Source: CACIAM-69d sp001698445
GTDB lineage: Bacteria > Cyanobacteriota > Cyanobacteriia > CACIAM-69d
Direction of reading: 5' to 3'
DNA length: 64,000 nt
Assembly (NCBI RefSeq): GCF_043235035.1
Contig: NZ_JAZAQF010000034.1
Span: 11,193 to 75,192, forward strand
Shown: positions 7,735-16,008 of the stretch, in pieces
Numbering within the stretch: position 1 is the first letter of the stretch
Layout: each line of letters begins with the position of its first letter
Program-made: the position numbers and the translations under genes
The notes under the pieces: generated by a model
Database searches by the model: none
Seen by the model: the letters and a program-made list of their open reading frames with translations, nothing else
What the model was told of the DNA's origin: nothing

Positions 7735-8214
7735 CTATTTTTGAGTGCTGGGCACTCCTTGCACATCCGCAATGGGTAAATCAAGGGCAATTGAAATTTG
7801 CTGATCAGTTAAGCCCATCGATCTCAATCGCTTTACAGCTTCTAGCTTCGCTATTTTCTGACCACGCTGGAAATCCTGGGACTCATCTTCTTCACCACAG
7901 GCGTGAACTGATCCCGCTGTATTGTTATCCCCGATATTAATAATTGAGTTATAAATCATACCTTTCCGCAAGAGAACTGTTTTCAAGTTATTCTTGCTAA
8001 CTTCCTCTTGAAAAATGTCTGACAGAATTTTCCACAACTCATATCCAGTATCTTTTGCATAGCCTTCCGTGCAGTTGAGGGCTTGAGCAATTTCGCTATA
8101 CTTCTGCCGCTTGAGCACCCCTTCAATCACACCCAATTGCACATCATCTAGGTGTTGTCCGGTGCGATCCAGAATCAAATCATCCAGAAAGCAAAGCACC
8201 TTCTGAATATCCAT
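7735..8214 (-). CDS. Small HTH protein with a vMAP-type N-terminal domain and a Rpn-type tail
   Basis: 159 residues from ATG 8214, preceded by GGAGAA at 9 nt; an upstream GTG at 8223 is also in frame. Residues 1-75 (LDDLILDRTGQHLDDVQLGVIEG, KYSEIAQALNCTEGYAKDTG, LWKILSDIFQEEVSKNNL) match the helical N-terminal domain found on many cyanobacterial NB-ARC/AAA proteins of the vWA-MoxR-associated (vMAP) type, here without an ATPase. The C-terminus (KLEAVKRLRSMGLTDQQISIALDLP) resembles the tail of Rpn/PD-(D/E)XK transposase-like proteins. It looks like a chimera of two HTH-like modules, likely DNA-binding. It is transcribed divergently from the candidate peptide precursor and may regulate it; that role is inference. 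Confidence 0.65.
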   Translation of the reverse strand: MDIQKVLCFLDDLILDRTGQHLDDVQLGVIEGVLKRQKYSEIAQALNCTEGYAKDTGYELWKILSDIFQEEVSKNNLKTVLLRKGMIYNSIINIGDNNTAGSVHACGEEDESQDFQRGQKIAKLEAVKRLRSMGLTDQQISIALDLPIADVQGVPSTQK

Positions 8215-8257
8215 AAATCTCACTTCTCCATCGCTTCAGCTAAAACCAATCATATCT

Positions 8258-8317
8258 GACTTTTTTCGTCTCGGCACTTCCAACGCCTTTAAAAAAAGCA
8301 AAACACGACTTTTTTCG
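8258..8317. promoter_or_regulatory. Direct repeat in the divergent promoter region
   Basis: The 11-mer gacttttttcg occurs at 8258-8268 and again at 8307-8317, 49 bp apart. Both copies lie in the spacer shared by the HTH gene and the candidate precursor gene. A repeated site between divergent genes is a reasonable operator candidate. Nothing proves binding. Confidence 0.35.
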
Positions 8318-8396
8318 ACTTCCTCCGTCTGTGCAATCTCGATGGGCGCTCTCTATTATCATTTCAGTGACATCCCAATCACAAAGCACTAACTCC

Positions 8397-8627
8397 ATGA
8401 ACAACCTGCAAGTCGCACTTGATCAGAAGTCTTATCCCTTGATGATGCACCTCAGCATCATTCCGAAGTTGAGTGATCTGGCTGACGAACAGGCAACCTA
8501 TAACCCAGTCACCCAAACTTCTAACATTTCTGCCATGAGTAGTTCTTACTGCAAACGTAGTGGATCTACAAACAAGGGGCTTCTTGATCTTGCTCCATTG
8601 GATTCTGATTCTCAAAAGGATGACTAA
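8397..8627 (+). CDS. Candidate RiPP (graspetide) precursor peptide
   Basis: 76 residues from ATG 8397; an in-frame GTG at 8331 would add 22. No family is recognised. The N-terminal half (MNNLQVALDQKSYPLMMHLS to about residue 31) is leader-like and amphipathic. The C-terminal third is rich in Ser, Thr, Lys and Asp (SGSTNKGLLDL then APLDSDSQKDD), the residues an ATP-grasp ligase joins into esters or amides. It lies on the same strand just before an MvdC/MvdD-like ligase, with a 13-bp hairpin in between. The canonical microviridin leader motif PFFARFL and core TxKxPSD are absent, so it would be a divergent class. It could also be an unrelated small protein. Confidence 0.5.
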   Translation: MNNLQVALDQKSYPLMMHLSIIPKLSDLADEQATYNPVTQTSNISAMSSSYCKRSGSTNKGLLDLAPLDSDSQKDD

Positions 8628-8658
8628 TTTGTGATTTAGTTCGTCGAATTCTCATCAA

Positions 8659-8707
8659 ACAAAGGCAGCCTGTAGATATCCATCTAAGTAAGATAGGCTG
8701 CCTTTGT
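8659..8707 (+). terminator. 13-bp hairpin between candidate precursor and ligase
   Basis: ACAAAGGCAGCCT at 8659-8671 is the exact reverse complement of 8695-8707, with a 23-nt loop. It starts 32 bp after the precursor stop and ends 28 bp before the ligase ATG. There is no U-run directly after it, so it may be a leaky terminator or processing site giving more precursor than enzyme mRNA. Confidence 0.6.
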
Positions 8708-8735
8708 AAATTATAAATATCAAATTGAAAAGAGA

Positions 8736-9737
8736 ATGATGGATTTTTTAATTGTCACCTCTGAAGAAGACGTTCATGCAGACGCGGTTATTCAAGCTGT
8801 AGAAGGCAACAGATTAAATCCGATTCGTCTGAATTCCGAGCATTTTATTCAACAAAGTCAATATGCTTACTCTTGGGATCAAACCGGACAGTTATCTCAA
8901 AAACATCTGACTCTTTTGGATTCATTGAGAGAAATTCAAGATCTAGGAGTTATCTGGTGGCGCAAGCCCGGTGATTATCAAGTTTTCCAAAAAGTGCAAG
9001 ATCCTTGGGCGATACAGTATTGCCAAGAAGAAACGGAGTCATTGATTTTCTCACTGCCAGGTCTTTTCCCAAAAGCACAGTGGGTTAATAATTACTACAA
9101 CATCCGAATCCCATCCCATCGCATTAACCAGATTCCGGTTGCCAAAGATCTTGGAATTTTGATTCCACCCACGATCGTTACGAACGATTATGAGGCTGCT
9201 TGTGACTTCGTGCGATCTCATCAAGATTGCATTGTTAAGCCCATGCGCTATTCCGGTTTTTTGCATCAAGATCAACAATATGGCTGCTATACCCGCTTGA
9301 TTGATCTCGAACTCCTCCAGGGCTTAAAAGATAGCATCCGGCTTGCACCAGTCTTCATTCAAAAGCGGATTCACAAGAAGGCAGAATACCGAGTCACATT
9401 GATCGGTGAAAAGCACTTTGTTTGTCGAATTGGGGCGGAAGCCATCCCAGATCAAGATGTTCAATTGGATTGGCGAGTCACAGAACCAGATAAATTAACT
9501 CACTGCCCTGACGAGCTACCTGATGATTACATCCAAAAACTCTATGGAATGCTGAAAGTCTTTGGACTGAATTTTGGGGCATTTGACATCATTCGGGATG
9601 ACGATGATCAACTCTACTTTATTGAGCTGAATCCCAATGGCCAATGGTATTGGATTGAGCTTTTAACAGGATTGCCGATGGTGCAGGCCATGGTTGAACT
9701 GTTGGAGCAACTGGCCGATCGCTACATCAGCCTCTAG
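8736..9737 (+). CDS. MvdC/MvdD-like ATP-grasp peptide ligase
   Basis: 333 residues. The N-terminal pre-ATP-grasp domain (DFLIVTSEEDVHADAVIQAVE, then LGVIWWRKPGD near residue 75) follows the MvdC/MvdD layout, in which a VWYRRP-like strand recurs. The ATP-grasp part has IVKPMRYSG (about 167-175), EYRVTLIGEKHFVCRI (about 219-234) and the closing FIELNPNGQWYWIELLTG, whose ELNPNGQW is the Mg-ATP binding signature of graspetide ligases. Such enzymes phosphorylate Asp/Glu side chains of a precursor peptide and form ester or amide macrocycles. The preceding 76-residue frame is the candidate substrate. No second ligase, protease or exporter is adjacent. RBS AGAGA at 8731. Composition is AT-richer than flanking housekeeping genes, suggesting transfer. 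Confidence 0.8.
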   Translation: MMDFLIVTSEEDVHADAVIQAVEGNRLNPIRLNSEHFIQQSQYAYSWDQTGQLSQKHLTLLDSLREIQDLGVIWWRKPGDYQVFQKVQDPWAIQYCQEETESLIFSLPGLFPKAQWVNNYYNIRIPSHRINQIPVAKDLGILIPPTIVTNDYEAACDFVRSHQDCIVKPMRYSGFLHQDQQYGCYTRLIDLELLQGLKDSIRLAPVFIQKRIHKKAEYRVTLIGEKHFVCRIGAEAIPDQDVQLDWRVTEPDKLTHCPDELPDDYIQKLYGMLKVFGLNFGAFDIIRDDDDQLYFIELNPNGQWYWIELLTGLPMVQAMVELLEQLADRYISL

Positions 9738-9867
9738 CCAACCCTCAGCAAAGCGCAATCTCCAGCCGATTGCCCTAAAAATATTGAGCCTTGGGACAAC
9801 CATGGCGGTAACCATCATCCCAAGGCCAACAGCAAGCAGCCGCTAGAATCACTCGATCGAGCCGTGA

Positions 9868-10242
9868 CTATTCGGAATATTCGTAAGTGCCGCCATCACA
9901 GACAGAAACGCTGGATTGGATCAAAGCTCCCCGACCCACACCATTCCCGGGGCCGAGAACGCCTTTGAAATCGTAGAGACAATCCTCGCGGCCGTCATCG
10001 ATCGTGATCTCAATGGACTCGCCCGGGTTGAGCACATCAACGCCCAAAATGTCCTCTTCCCAACTACTGCTGCTGGGGGGAGATGCATAGAATTCTTCGA
10101 GCACCCGACTGGTGGAATTAATCAGGGTGAAGGTCACCGAATCGTATTCAGCAGCAGCGGGTTGTGCGCCCAGGGCCGAACCTACGAGGGCCACAGCGAA
10201 CCCTGCCAAGGAGGAGTGCCAAAAAAAGCGATTTTTCGCCAT
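9868..10242 (-). CDS. Secreted small protein of unknown function
   Basis: 124 residues with a clear Sec signal peptide (MAKNRFFWHSSLAGFAVALV, cleavage probably after AQPAAA near residue 31). The mature part begins VTFTLINSTSRVLEEFYASP and has a GES-IEITIDDGREDCLYDFKG segment with one Cys; a second Cys near the end (SVCDGGTY) could form a disulfide. This small beta-type periplasmic family recurs in cyanobacteria, but I know no assigned function. It faces the ligase gene convergently. Confidence 0.75.
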   Translation of the reverse strand: MAKNRFFWHSSLAGFAVALVGSALGAQPAAAEYDSVTFTLINSTSRVLEEFYASPPSSSSWEEDILGVDVLNPGESIEITIDDGREDCLYDFKGVLGPGNGVGRGALIQSSVSVCDGGTYEYSE

Positions 10243-10460
10243 AAAACGTCTGAAGAAGAAGTGGATTGCAGTTCAAGGGATTGCTGGGCCCCGTGATGGT
10301 GGCGGCAACCCTATCCATTGCGTCCATTAAGGTAGCCTACTGATCGGGAAGAATCACAGGGGGATCAACAGGTTTCCAAGGCTGGGGCGATCGCCCGTTA
10401 ACGCTCGTAAACCCCATTAACCAGCCAATCGGAGAGGTCAGTGGGGTTTAGGAACGGGTT

Positions 10461-10490
10461 GCGCCAGATTGCGCCAGATTGCGCCAGATT
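10461..10490. repeat. 10-bp tandem repeat
   Basis: The unit gcgccagatt is repeated three times, followed by a decayed copy (acgcgatatt). It lies just downstream of the cyclase gene stop at 10529 (minus strand). Confidence 0.7.
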
Positions 10491-10528
10491 ACGCGATATT
10501 TTGCGAGACTGCGCGAGCGTTTCCGGAT

Positions 10529-13345
10529 TTACTTGCTGGTCATGGTGAATGCACCATCCCACTCGGACTCGGGGGGATTGGTCAAGTAATGCTGACAGCG
10601 TTGGAGTTGCAGTTGGGCGGCTTTCTCGTCCTTGTTAATTTCCAACACCATGCCGAATTCGGCCATGGCCCGGGCAAACTGCCGATCGAGATAGAGCCGC
10701 CGGCCGCGGCCGTAGTGATCCAGGATATCCAGCTTGGCTTGGGGCACTTCGCGAGCCAGGGGCCCTTCTTTGATGGCGATGATTTCGTACACCGAGACGG
10801 GCTTGTTCTTGCCCTTCACTTTGATGTAGTCCAGTTCGCGGGCCCAGAGTCGATCGGGGTTGCACTTGCGATAGGTGTTTTCGCTAATCAAGATGTCGCA
10901 GCCATACTGCTTGGTGGCCCCTTCCAGGCGAGACCCCAGGTTCACACCGTCCCCGATCGCGGTGAACTCCATCCGCCGACTGGAACCAATGTTGCCGCTA
11001 ATCACTTCATCGGAATGCAAACCAATCCCGATGCTGATTTCCTTCTTGCCCTGTTCACGACGCTTCAGGTTGAACTCCACCAACCGATGGCGCATATCCA
11101 CCGCCGTTTGCACCGCCATCCAAGCATGGTCATCGAGGGGCAACGGTGAGCCAAACACGGCCATGATTGCGTCCCCGATGTATTTATCGAGGGTTCCCTT
11201 GTGTTGGAACACCGCATCCACCATGGACTCGAAATATTCGTTGAGCATGGCCACCACCTCTTCGGCGGTCATGCTTTCGGTGATGGTGGTGTAGCTGCGG
11301 ATGTCGGAGAACAGCACCGATACATCCTTGCGATCGCCCCCCATCTTGGTTTCGCCACTGGCCAGGAGCTGTTCCGCCAACTCTTGGGTCATGTAGCGAT
11401 ACATGGTGCTCTTCAGGCGTTTTTCATCGCTGATGTCTTCCATCACGATCAAGGCCCCGCGCACCTGGGTAGGATCGGCCGCATCGGCGATCGTGTTCAG
11501 GGACAGGTTAACGCTATGTTCCTCCTGCTTGGCTTCCGGTTCCGGCTCTGGAACGATCATCGTCGGCTCGTCCCACAGGTCGTCATCAAGGCCGGGGGGC
11601 TTGGGAACAGGAGTCGGGGCCGGGGCCGGCGGCGGCGCTTCGATCAGGGTCGAAGGCATTAAGGTTTGGTCGGGGTAATATTGCCGACGGGCTTTTTCCT
11701 CGCTGGCGGAGAGGGCCGCTTGCACCCACTGGTTAAACTTGTCGCCCCCTTCCCGATCAGCCTTGGCCTTCAGGCGCACCACATCCGTGACCGAAAGCCC
11801 TTCCAGTTCGTCATCGGACTCCAGACCCAGCAGCTTTTTGGCGCTGTCGTTGGCGGCCAGGATTTTGCCGTTTTTGTCGGTGGAAATTACCCCATCGGAG
11901 AGCGATCGCAGAATGTCCTTCTGCATTTGCTCCTGCTGTTTGATTTCCGCAAACAATTTGGCATTTTGCAGCGCCACCCCCGCTTGGATGTTGAAGGCTT
12001 CCATGAATTCTTGGTCGCTGCTGTCAAAGCTGGCTTTCCAGCATTCAGGGGCAGCGGGCCAATCGGTGGGATCGTAGGCGGGAAATTCACCCTGGCGCTT
12101 TTTGTTGATGAGCTGGGTCACGCCGATCAGGTGCCGATCGGCATTGAACACCGGCATACACAACATGCTGCAAGTGCGGTAGCCGCTGCGCTGATCGGTT
12201 TGTTTGGAGGTTTCGGAATCGGGGCGATCGTACAGGTCAAAGTCAATTCGCAGGGGCTGACCAGACTGGGCCACTTGGGCGGCGAAGGCCGTGCTGGCCG
12301 CATCAATCCGAATTTCCGTGGGCCGACCGTTGATCGGAATTTTGGTCCAAAGCTGATTTTTATTTTCGTCGTAGAGCCAAAGGGTGCTGCGATCGGCCTG
12401 CATCAGTTCCTTGGCCTGATCCATCACATTGGCCAGGGTTTCTTCCAAGTCCAAGCTGCTCTTGCTCAGGCCTTCCGTAGCCTTCATCAGCGCATTGGCC
12501 GCCCGCTGACGTTTGATGGCCGCGTAGAACGCCCGCGACGATTCCAAAATCAGACGGATGGAGGGAGCAAACTCCCGAAACACCTGTTCATCATGGCTGG
12601 TGAAGCCTTCGAGATCGATTTTGTCCGCCAGTCCCGTGCTCGGATCCACGCCGGGCTTGAGTTTGTTGATCAGTTGCACCACAGCCACGAGTTCTTCAAA
12701 CTCGTTGAGCAGGGGCATTACCAGCATGGTGTAGGTGCGGTAATGGTTTTGCTGATCAAACTTTTTGGCGGCGGCCGATCGGGGATCGTTGTAGAAGTCG
12801 TAGGGAATGTTGATGACTTTGCGGGAGGTGGCCACTTCTCCGGCAATCCCGACGGTGGAAGGAATCCGAATTTCGGGCGCGCCCTTGGCCACCTTCGACC
12901 ACAGTTCCCCCCGCTCTTCGTCTAACAGGTAGATGGTGGTGCGATCGGCGTTGAGCAGCTCCCCAGTTTTCAGGCTGATCGATTCGAGCATTTCCTCCAG
13001 AACCGTTTCAAACCCCCCTTGGTTGTCGTTGAGCACGTCCAACATGGAGAGGGTTTGGTTCACGACCCGGAGCTTGTCCTCCACGTCGGTAACCACCTGT
13101 TTAAAGGTGTCGCGCTTCAGGGGTGCGAGGAACGCCTTAAACCCGCCTTGGCGCGAGACCACTAACCCACCGCCGCCGCTGCTGGAGGGGCGCGGATTGG
13201 CTGGGGGCCGGCTGGCCTCGTGGGTGGCAGCGGTGTTATCCGTCACAACCTCGGTAGCGCGGGAGTCCGTGGCGACGACATCCACGACGGTGGCTTCGAG
13301 AATGGTGGCTTGGGCGATCGGTTGCTTAGGCGACGAGGGGGCCAT
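10529..13345 (-). CDS. GAF-GAF-PAS class III adenylate/guanylate cyclase
   Basis: 938 residues. After a Pro/Ser-rich N-terminus come two GAF domains (about 95-285 and 290-475), a PAS domain (about 475-620, SLSDGVISTDKNGKILAAND) and a class III catalytic domain (about 665-850). The first metal-binding Asp is in VLFSDIRSYT (near 676), the second in DKYIGDAIMAVFG (near 722), and the transition-state region is SGNIGSSRRMEFTAIGDGVN. Thr in FTAIGD resembles the adenylyl cyclases CyaB1/CyaB2 of Anabaena, so cAMP is the more likely product. In CyaB enzymes a GAF domain binds cAMP. A Pro-rich insert (APTPVPKPPG) separates PAS and cyclase, and a TPR-like helical tail follows. Soluble, with no membrane segment. 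Confidence 0.88.
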   Translation of the reverse strand: MAPSSPKQPIAQATILEATVVDVVATDSRATEVVTDNTAATHEASRPPANPRPSSSGGGGLVVSRQGGFKAFLAPLKRDTFKQVVTDVEDKLRVVNQTLSMLDVLNDNQGGFETVLEEMLESISLKTGELLNADRTTIYLLDEERGELWSKVAKGAPEIRIPSTVGIAGEVATSRKVINIPYDFYNDPRSAAAKKFDQQNHYRTYTMLVMPLLNEFEELVAVVQLINKLKPGVDPSTGLADKIDLEGFTSHDEQVFREFAPSIRLILESSRAFYAAIKRQRAANALMKATEGLSKSSLDLEETLANVMDQAKELMQADRSTLWLYDENKNQLWTKIPINGRPTEIRIDAASTAFAAQVAQSGQPLRIDFDLYDRPDSETSKQTDQRSGYRTCSMLCMPVFNADRHLIGVTQLINKKRQGEFPAYDPTDWPAAPECWKASFDSSDQEFMEAFNIQAGVALQNAKLFAEIKQQEQMQKDILRSLSDGVISTDKNGKILAANDSAKKLLGLESDDELEGLSVTDVVRLKAKADREGGDKFNQWVQAALSASEEKARRQYYPDQTLMPSTLIEAPPPAPAPTPVPKPPGLDDDLWDEPTMIVPEPEPEAKQEEHSVNLSLNTIADAADPTQVRGALIVMEDISDEKRLKSTMYRYMTQELAEQLLASGETKMGGDRKDVSVLFSDIRSYTTITESMTAEEVVAMLNEYFESMVDAVFQHKGTLDKYIGDAIMAVFGSPLPLDDHAWMAVQTAVDMRHRLVEFNLKRREQGKKEISIGIGLHSDEVISGNIGSSRRMEFTAIGDGVNLGSRLEGATKQYGCDILISENTYRKCNPDRLWARELDYIKVKGKNKPVSVYEIIAIKEGPLAREVPQAKLDILDHYGRGRRLYLDRQFARAMAEFGMVLEINKDEKAAQLQLQRCQHYLTNPPESEWDGAFTMTSK

Positions 13346-13893
13346 AGATGCTCGGGAGATTATCGCTGCGGGTCAAGGTGCGATCGAAGCAGAATCAGCA
13401 GAGAAGTAACTTGAATGGGGTGCAAATAGGGTGCGCGGAGAAATGGGTCAGCGGTGGGTGGAGATTATGGGTGCGAAGAAACCTCAAACAATCACGGAAC
13501 TGAAACAACTGGCGGGAGCGGCTGATGATCGATCGCCCTACTGGATGAGTCACCAGTGATTAACCGGTCAGCAATTGGTTTTTAAGACCATTGCCCGAAC
13601 CTGAGAATTGGCGTGGATCGTGGCGTTTCTGAGTCCACGGATCTAGGGCGATCGCTTCAAGGATGAAATCCGAAGCATTGTTTTTACGCCCTAGTGTAGT
13701 CTGTTTATTCTATTTTCCTCAGGGGGCAACTTCGGTGGCTTAGGCCCGGGGCCATGAATGAAGCCGTGGTTGTTGGAGTCCGAGAGGCGATCAAACAAAA
13801 TGGGCGATCCAGCACTGAAAAGCCATTTTGGGATGACGAGTTGATCGCTACTCTGACCATAGAGGGATTCAGAAGTCGAGATTGTCGTTGATT
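13346..13893. other. Spacer between the cyclase gene and recN
   Basis: It contains promoter space for the minus-strand cyclase gene. A 42-codon frame at 13431-13559 (plus strand) has no family resemblance. Nothing else was recognised. Confidence 0.4.
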
Positions 13894-15732
13894 TTACGAC
13901 GTTTTTCGAGGGAGGCGGCGCGGGGCCCGTGGGGGACGATCGCCCTGTCGTAACCGGGCGGCTCGATCGAGCAGGGAATCGGCAAAGGCATTGGCCGCCG
14001 CCAGGGTTTCCGTGGAACCTGCTGGGCCGTCGAGGCCCCCGGCCAATTGGGCCAGCTCCAACCGGCGATGTTCTGATCCCAAAGCACTGAGGCGCACCAC
14101 GGTTCGGATTCCCTCTGCGTCGTCTTGGTCAGTGATCGATTCGGCCAGCGGGGCGCTAATCGTCACCTTGGCCACACGGAAGTGGTGATCGGCCATGGCC
14201 GCCACGATCGGCTGGTGTGTCACGCACAGAACCTGATGATCTTGGCTGAGGTGATGGAGCTTTTGGGCGATCGCCTGGGCCACTCGCCCGGAAACCCCCG
14301 CATCAATTTCATCAAAAATCGCCGTTTGTACCTGGCTCACCTGGGAAAAACAAGCTTCAAACGCCAGCAAAAAGCGGCTCATTTCCCCACCGGAAGCCGT
14401 TTCGCTCAAGGGTTGCAAGGGTTCTCCGGGGTTAGGGCTGAAGGTGTAGGTAATTCGATCGAACCCGGCCGACGAAGGGGGAACCCGCCCAAACTCCACA
14501 GCAAACTGCACCCGCTCCATGGCCAGGGGAACCAATTCCGCCACCAGTTGCGTTTCCAGATCCCGCGCGGCCCGGCGACGCAGTTGATGCAGGCGATCGC
14601 ACTCGGCTTCGAGGGCTTGATAGGCCGCTTGGTATTGGTGCTCCAAGGCCTCCAGGGATTGCCCCCCGTCCGTCAACTCCCCCACCCACTGCTCCAGCTC
14701 ATCGCGCCGCGCAATCAGAGCACCCAGGTCGAGGTTATATTTCCGGCAGAGGGCCTTGAGTTGCATGATTCGCCCCTCCACCCACTCCAGCCGATCGGGA
14801 TCGCTTTCCAGGCTGGCTCCGTAGGCGTTGATTTGCAGCCCCGCCTCCGTGACTTGGGTGAGGGCGCTGGTCACCATCTCCAAAATGGCTTCTACCTGTC
14901 GATCGAACCGGGCCGATCGCTCCAATAGGGCTTCCGCCTTGCCCAACAGTTCCGCACAGGAAGCCGCATCGTCGGCCCCGGCATAGAGCAACTCATAGGC
15001 CTGGTAGCTCTGTTGTTGCAAATCCACCACATGGGTCAGGCGATCGCGCTCTTGCTCCAGATCAGCCAGTTCCTGCGCTTCCGTGAGGGCCGCCGCCGTC
15101 AGTTCCTGCAACTGGAATTGATAGAGATCGAGTTGTTGTTGTCGCTGGGCTTCCTGCTGTCGGCGGCTGCTCAGTTGCAACCACAGTTCCTGGGCCCGGT
15201 CATAGGCCTTGGCCACGGCCGATCGCTGCTTCAAAGTCGGTGCGCCGCCAAACTCATCCAGCCAATCCCGCTGGGATTCTGCTTGCAGCAATTGCACCGT
15301 TTGCCCCTGGGCGGCAATGGTCACCAACCGATCGCGCAGGATAGCCATGCGGGTTTTGGGGATGGGTTGCCCGTTGCAGCGAAACCGGCTGCGCACCGTG
15401 CTGCGGCCGCCTTTGCCCCCATCGCCATTGCCGGGACTGCTGACAATTTCCACACTGCAAACCAGCCGATCGCCCGTCATGGCCCATTGCCTCGCTTCCA
15501 GCCAGGCCCGCAGCGATTGATCAATGGCAAAGGTCGCCTCAATTTCTGCCCGATCGCAGCCTGTGCGGATCGCTCGGGCCGTGATGCGCCCGCCCAACAC
15601 CGCCTCGATCGCATCGAGAATAATCGACTTGCCCGCGCCCGTTTCTCCCGTCAGCACATTCAGCCCGGGCCCAAGGGTCACTTCCAGCGCATCCACCAGC
15701 GCAAAGTTTTCAATCCGCAATGACAGCAGCAT
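13894..15732 (-). CDS. recN: DNA repair protein RecN
   Basis: 612 residues, an SMC-like ATPase acting in double-strand break repair. The N-terminal half of the ABC ATPase has MLLSLRIENFALVDALEV and Walker A GETGAGKS at residues 29-36. Two coiled-coil arms flank the centre (Gln/Glu/Leu-rich, about 170-370). The ABC signature TASGGEMSRFLLAFEA is near 447 and Walker B TAIFDEIDAGVSGR near 470. The RecN-specific SGR after Walker B and the short coiled coil distinguish it from SMC and RecF. It has a longer C-terminal tail rich in Arg/Pro than minimal RecN. It stands alone on the minus strand. Confidence 0.93.
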   Translation of the reverse strand: MLLSLRIENFALVDALEVTLGPGLNVLTGETGAGKSIILDAIEAVLGGRITARAIRTGCDRAEIEATFAIDQSLRAWLEARQWAMTGDRLVCSVEIVSSPGNGDGGKGGRSTVRSRFRCNGQPIPKTRMAILRDRLVTIAAQGQTVQLLQAESQRDWLDEFGGAPTLKQRSAVAKAYDRAQELWLQLSSRRQQEAQRQQQLDLYQFQLQELTAAALTEAQELADLEQERDRLTHVVDLQQQSYQAYELLYAGADDAASCAELLGKAEALLERSARFDRQVEAILEMVTSALTQVTEAGLQINAYGASLESDPDRLEWVEGRIMQLKALCRKYNLDLGALIARRDELEQWVGELTDGGQSLEALEHQYQAAYQALEAECDRLHQLRRRAARDLETQLVAELVPLAMERVQFAVEFGRVPPSSAGFDRITYTFSPNPGEPLQPLSETASGGEMSRFLLAFEACFSQVSQVQTAIFDEIDAGVSGRVAQAIAQKLHHLSQDHQVLCVTHQPIVAAMADHHFRVAKVTISAPLAESITDQDDAEGIRTVVRLSALGSEHRRLELAQLAGGLDGPAGSTETLAAANAFADSLLDRAARLRQGDRPPRAPRRLPRKTS

Positions 15733-16008
15733 GGACCGTTGATTAACCCCACTCGCCTAGCGCTCTCCTAGCTTAAGGCGTGTCGCCTACCAGGTCGAAA
15801 GGCTTGGCAACTGGGAAAGGCTTTCGACAACCTATGTTGATTCAGCCGACCCAGCGGAATGGACGAGGTAACCGGAACAGAATCGATCGTGACCCGCAAC
15901 CAACGAAACCAAGATCGCCGTAGGGGTTGGGTCTCCCAACCCTGACCTGAGCGATCGCGACTTTTCAGACCCCCTTTCAGGTATCGATCCAAATCGATCA
16001 AATATCGA

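Noticed and set aside
10469..11149. 226-codon plus-strand open frame
   Set aside because: Antisense to the cyclase catalytic domain and without recognisable motifs.
11666..12925. 419-codon plus-strand open frame
   Set aside because: It lies antisense within the GAF-PAS-cyclase gene, whose protein has clear domains. The plus frame has no family features and reflects GC-rich codon bias.
13431..13559. 42-codon plus frame ahead of recN
   Set aside because: Short, no Shine-Dalgarno and no resemblance to a known small protein.
15768..16001. 77-codon minus frame
   Set aside because: No family resemblance, Arg-rich, between recN and the GT4 gene, with no ribosome site.
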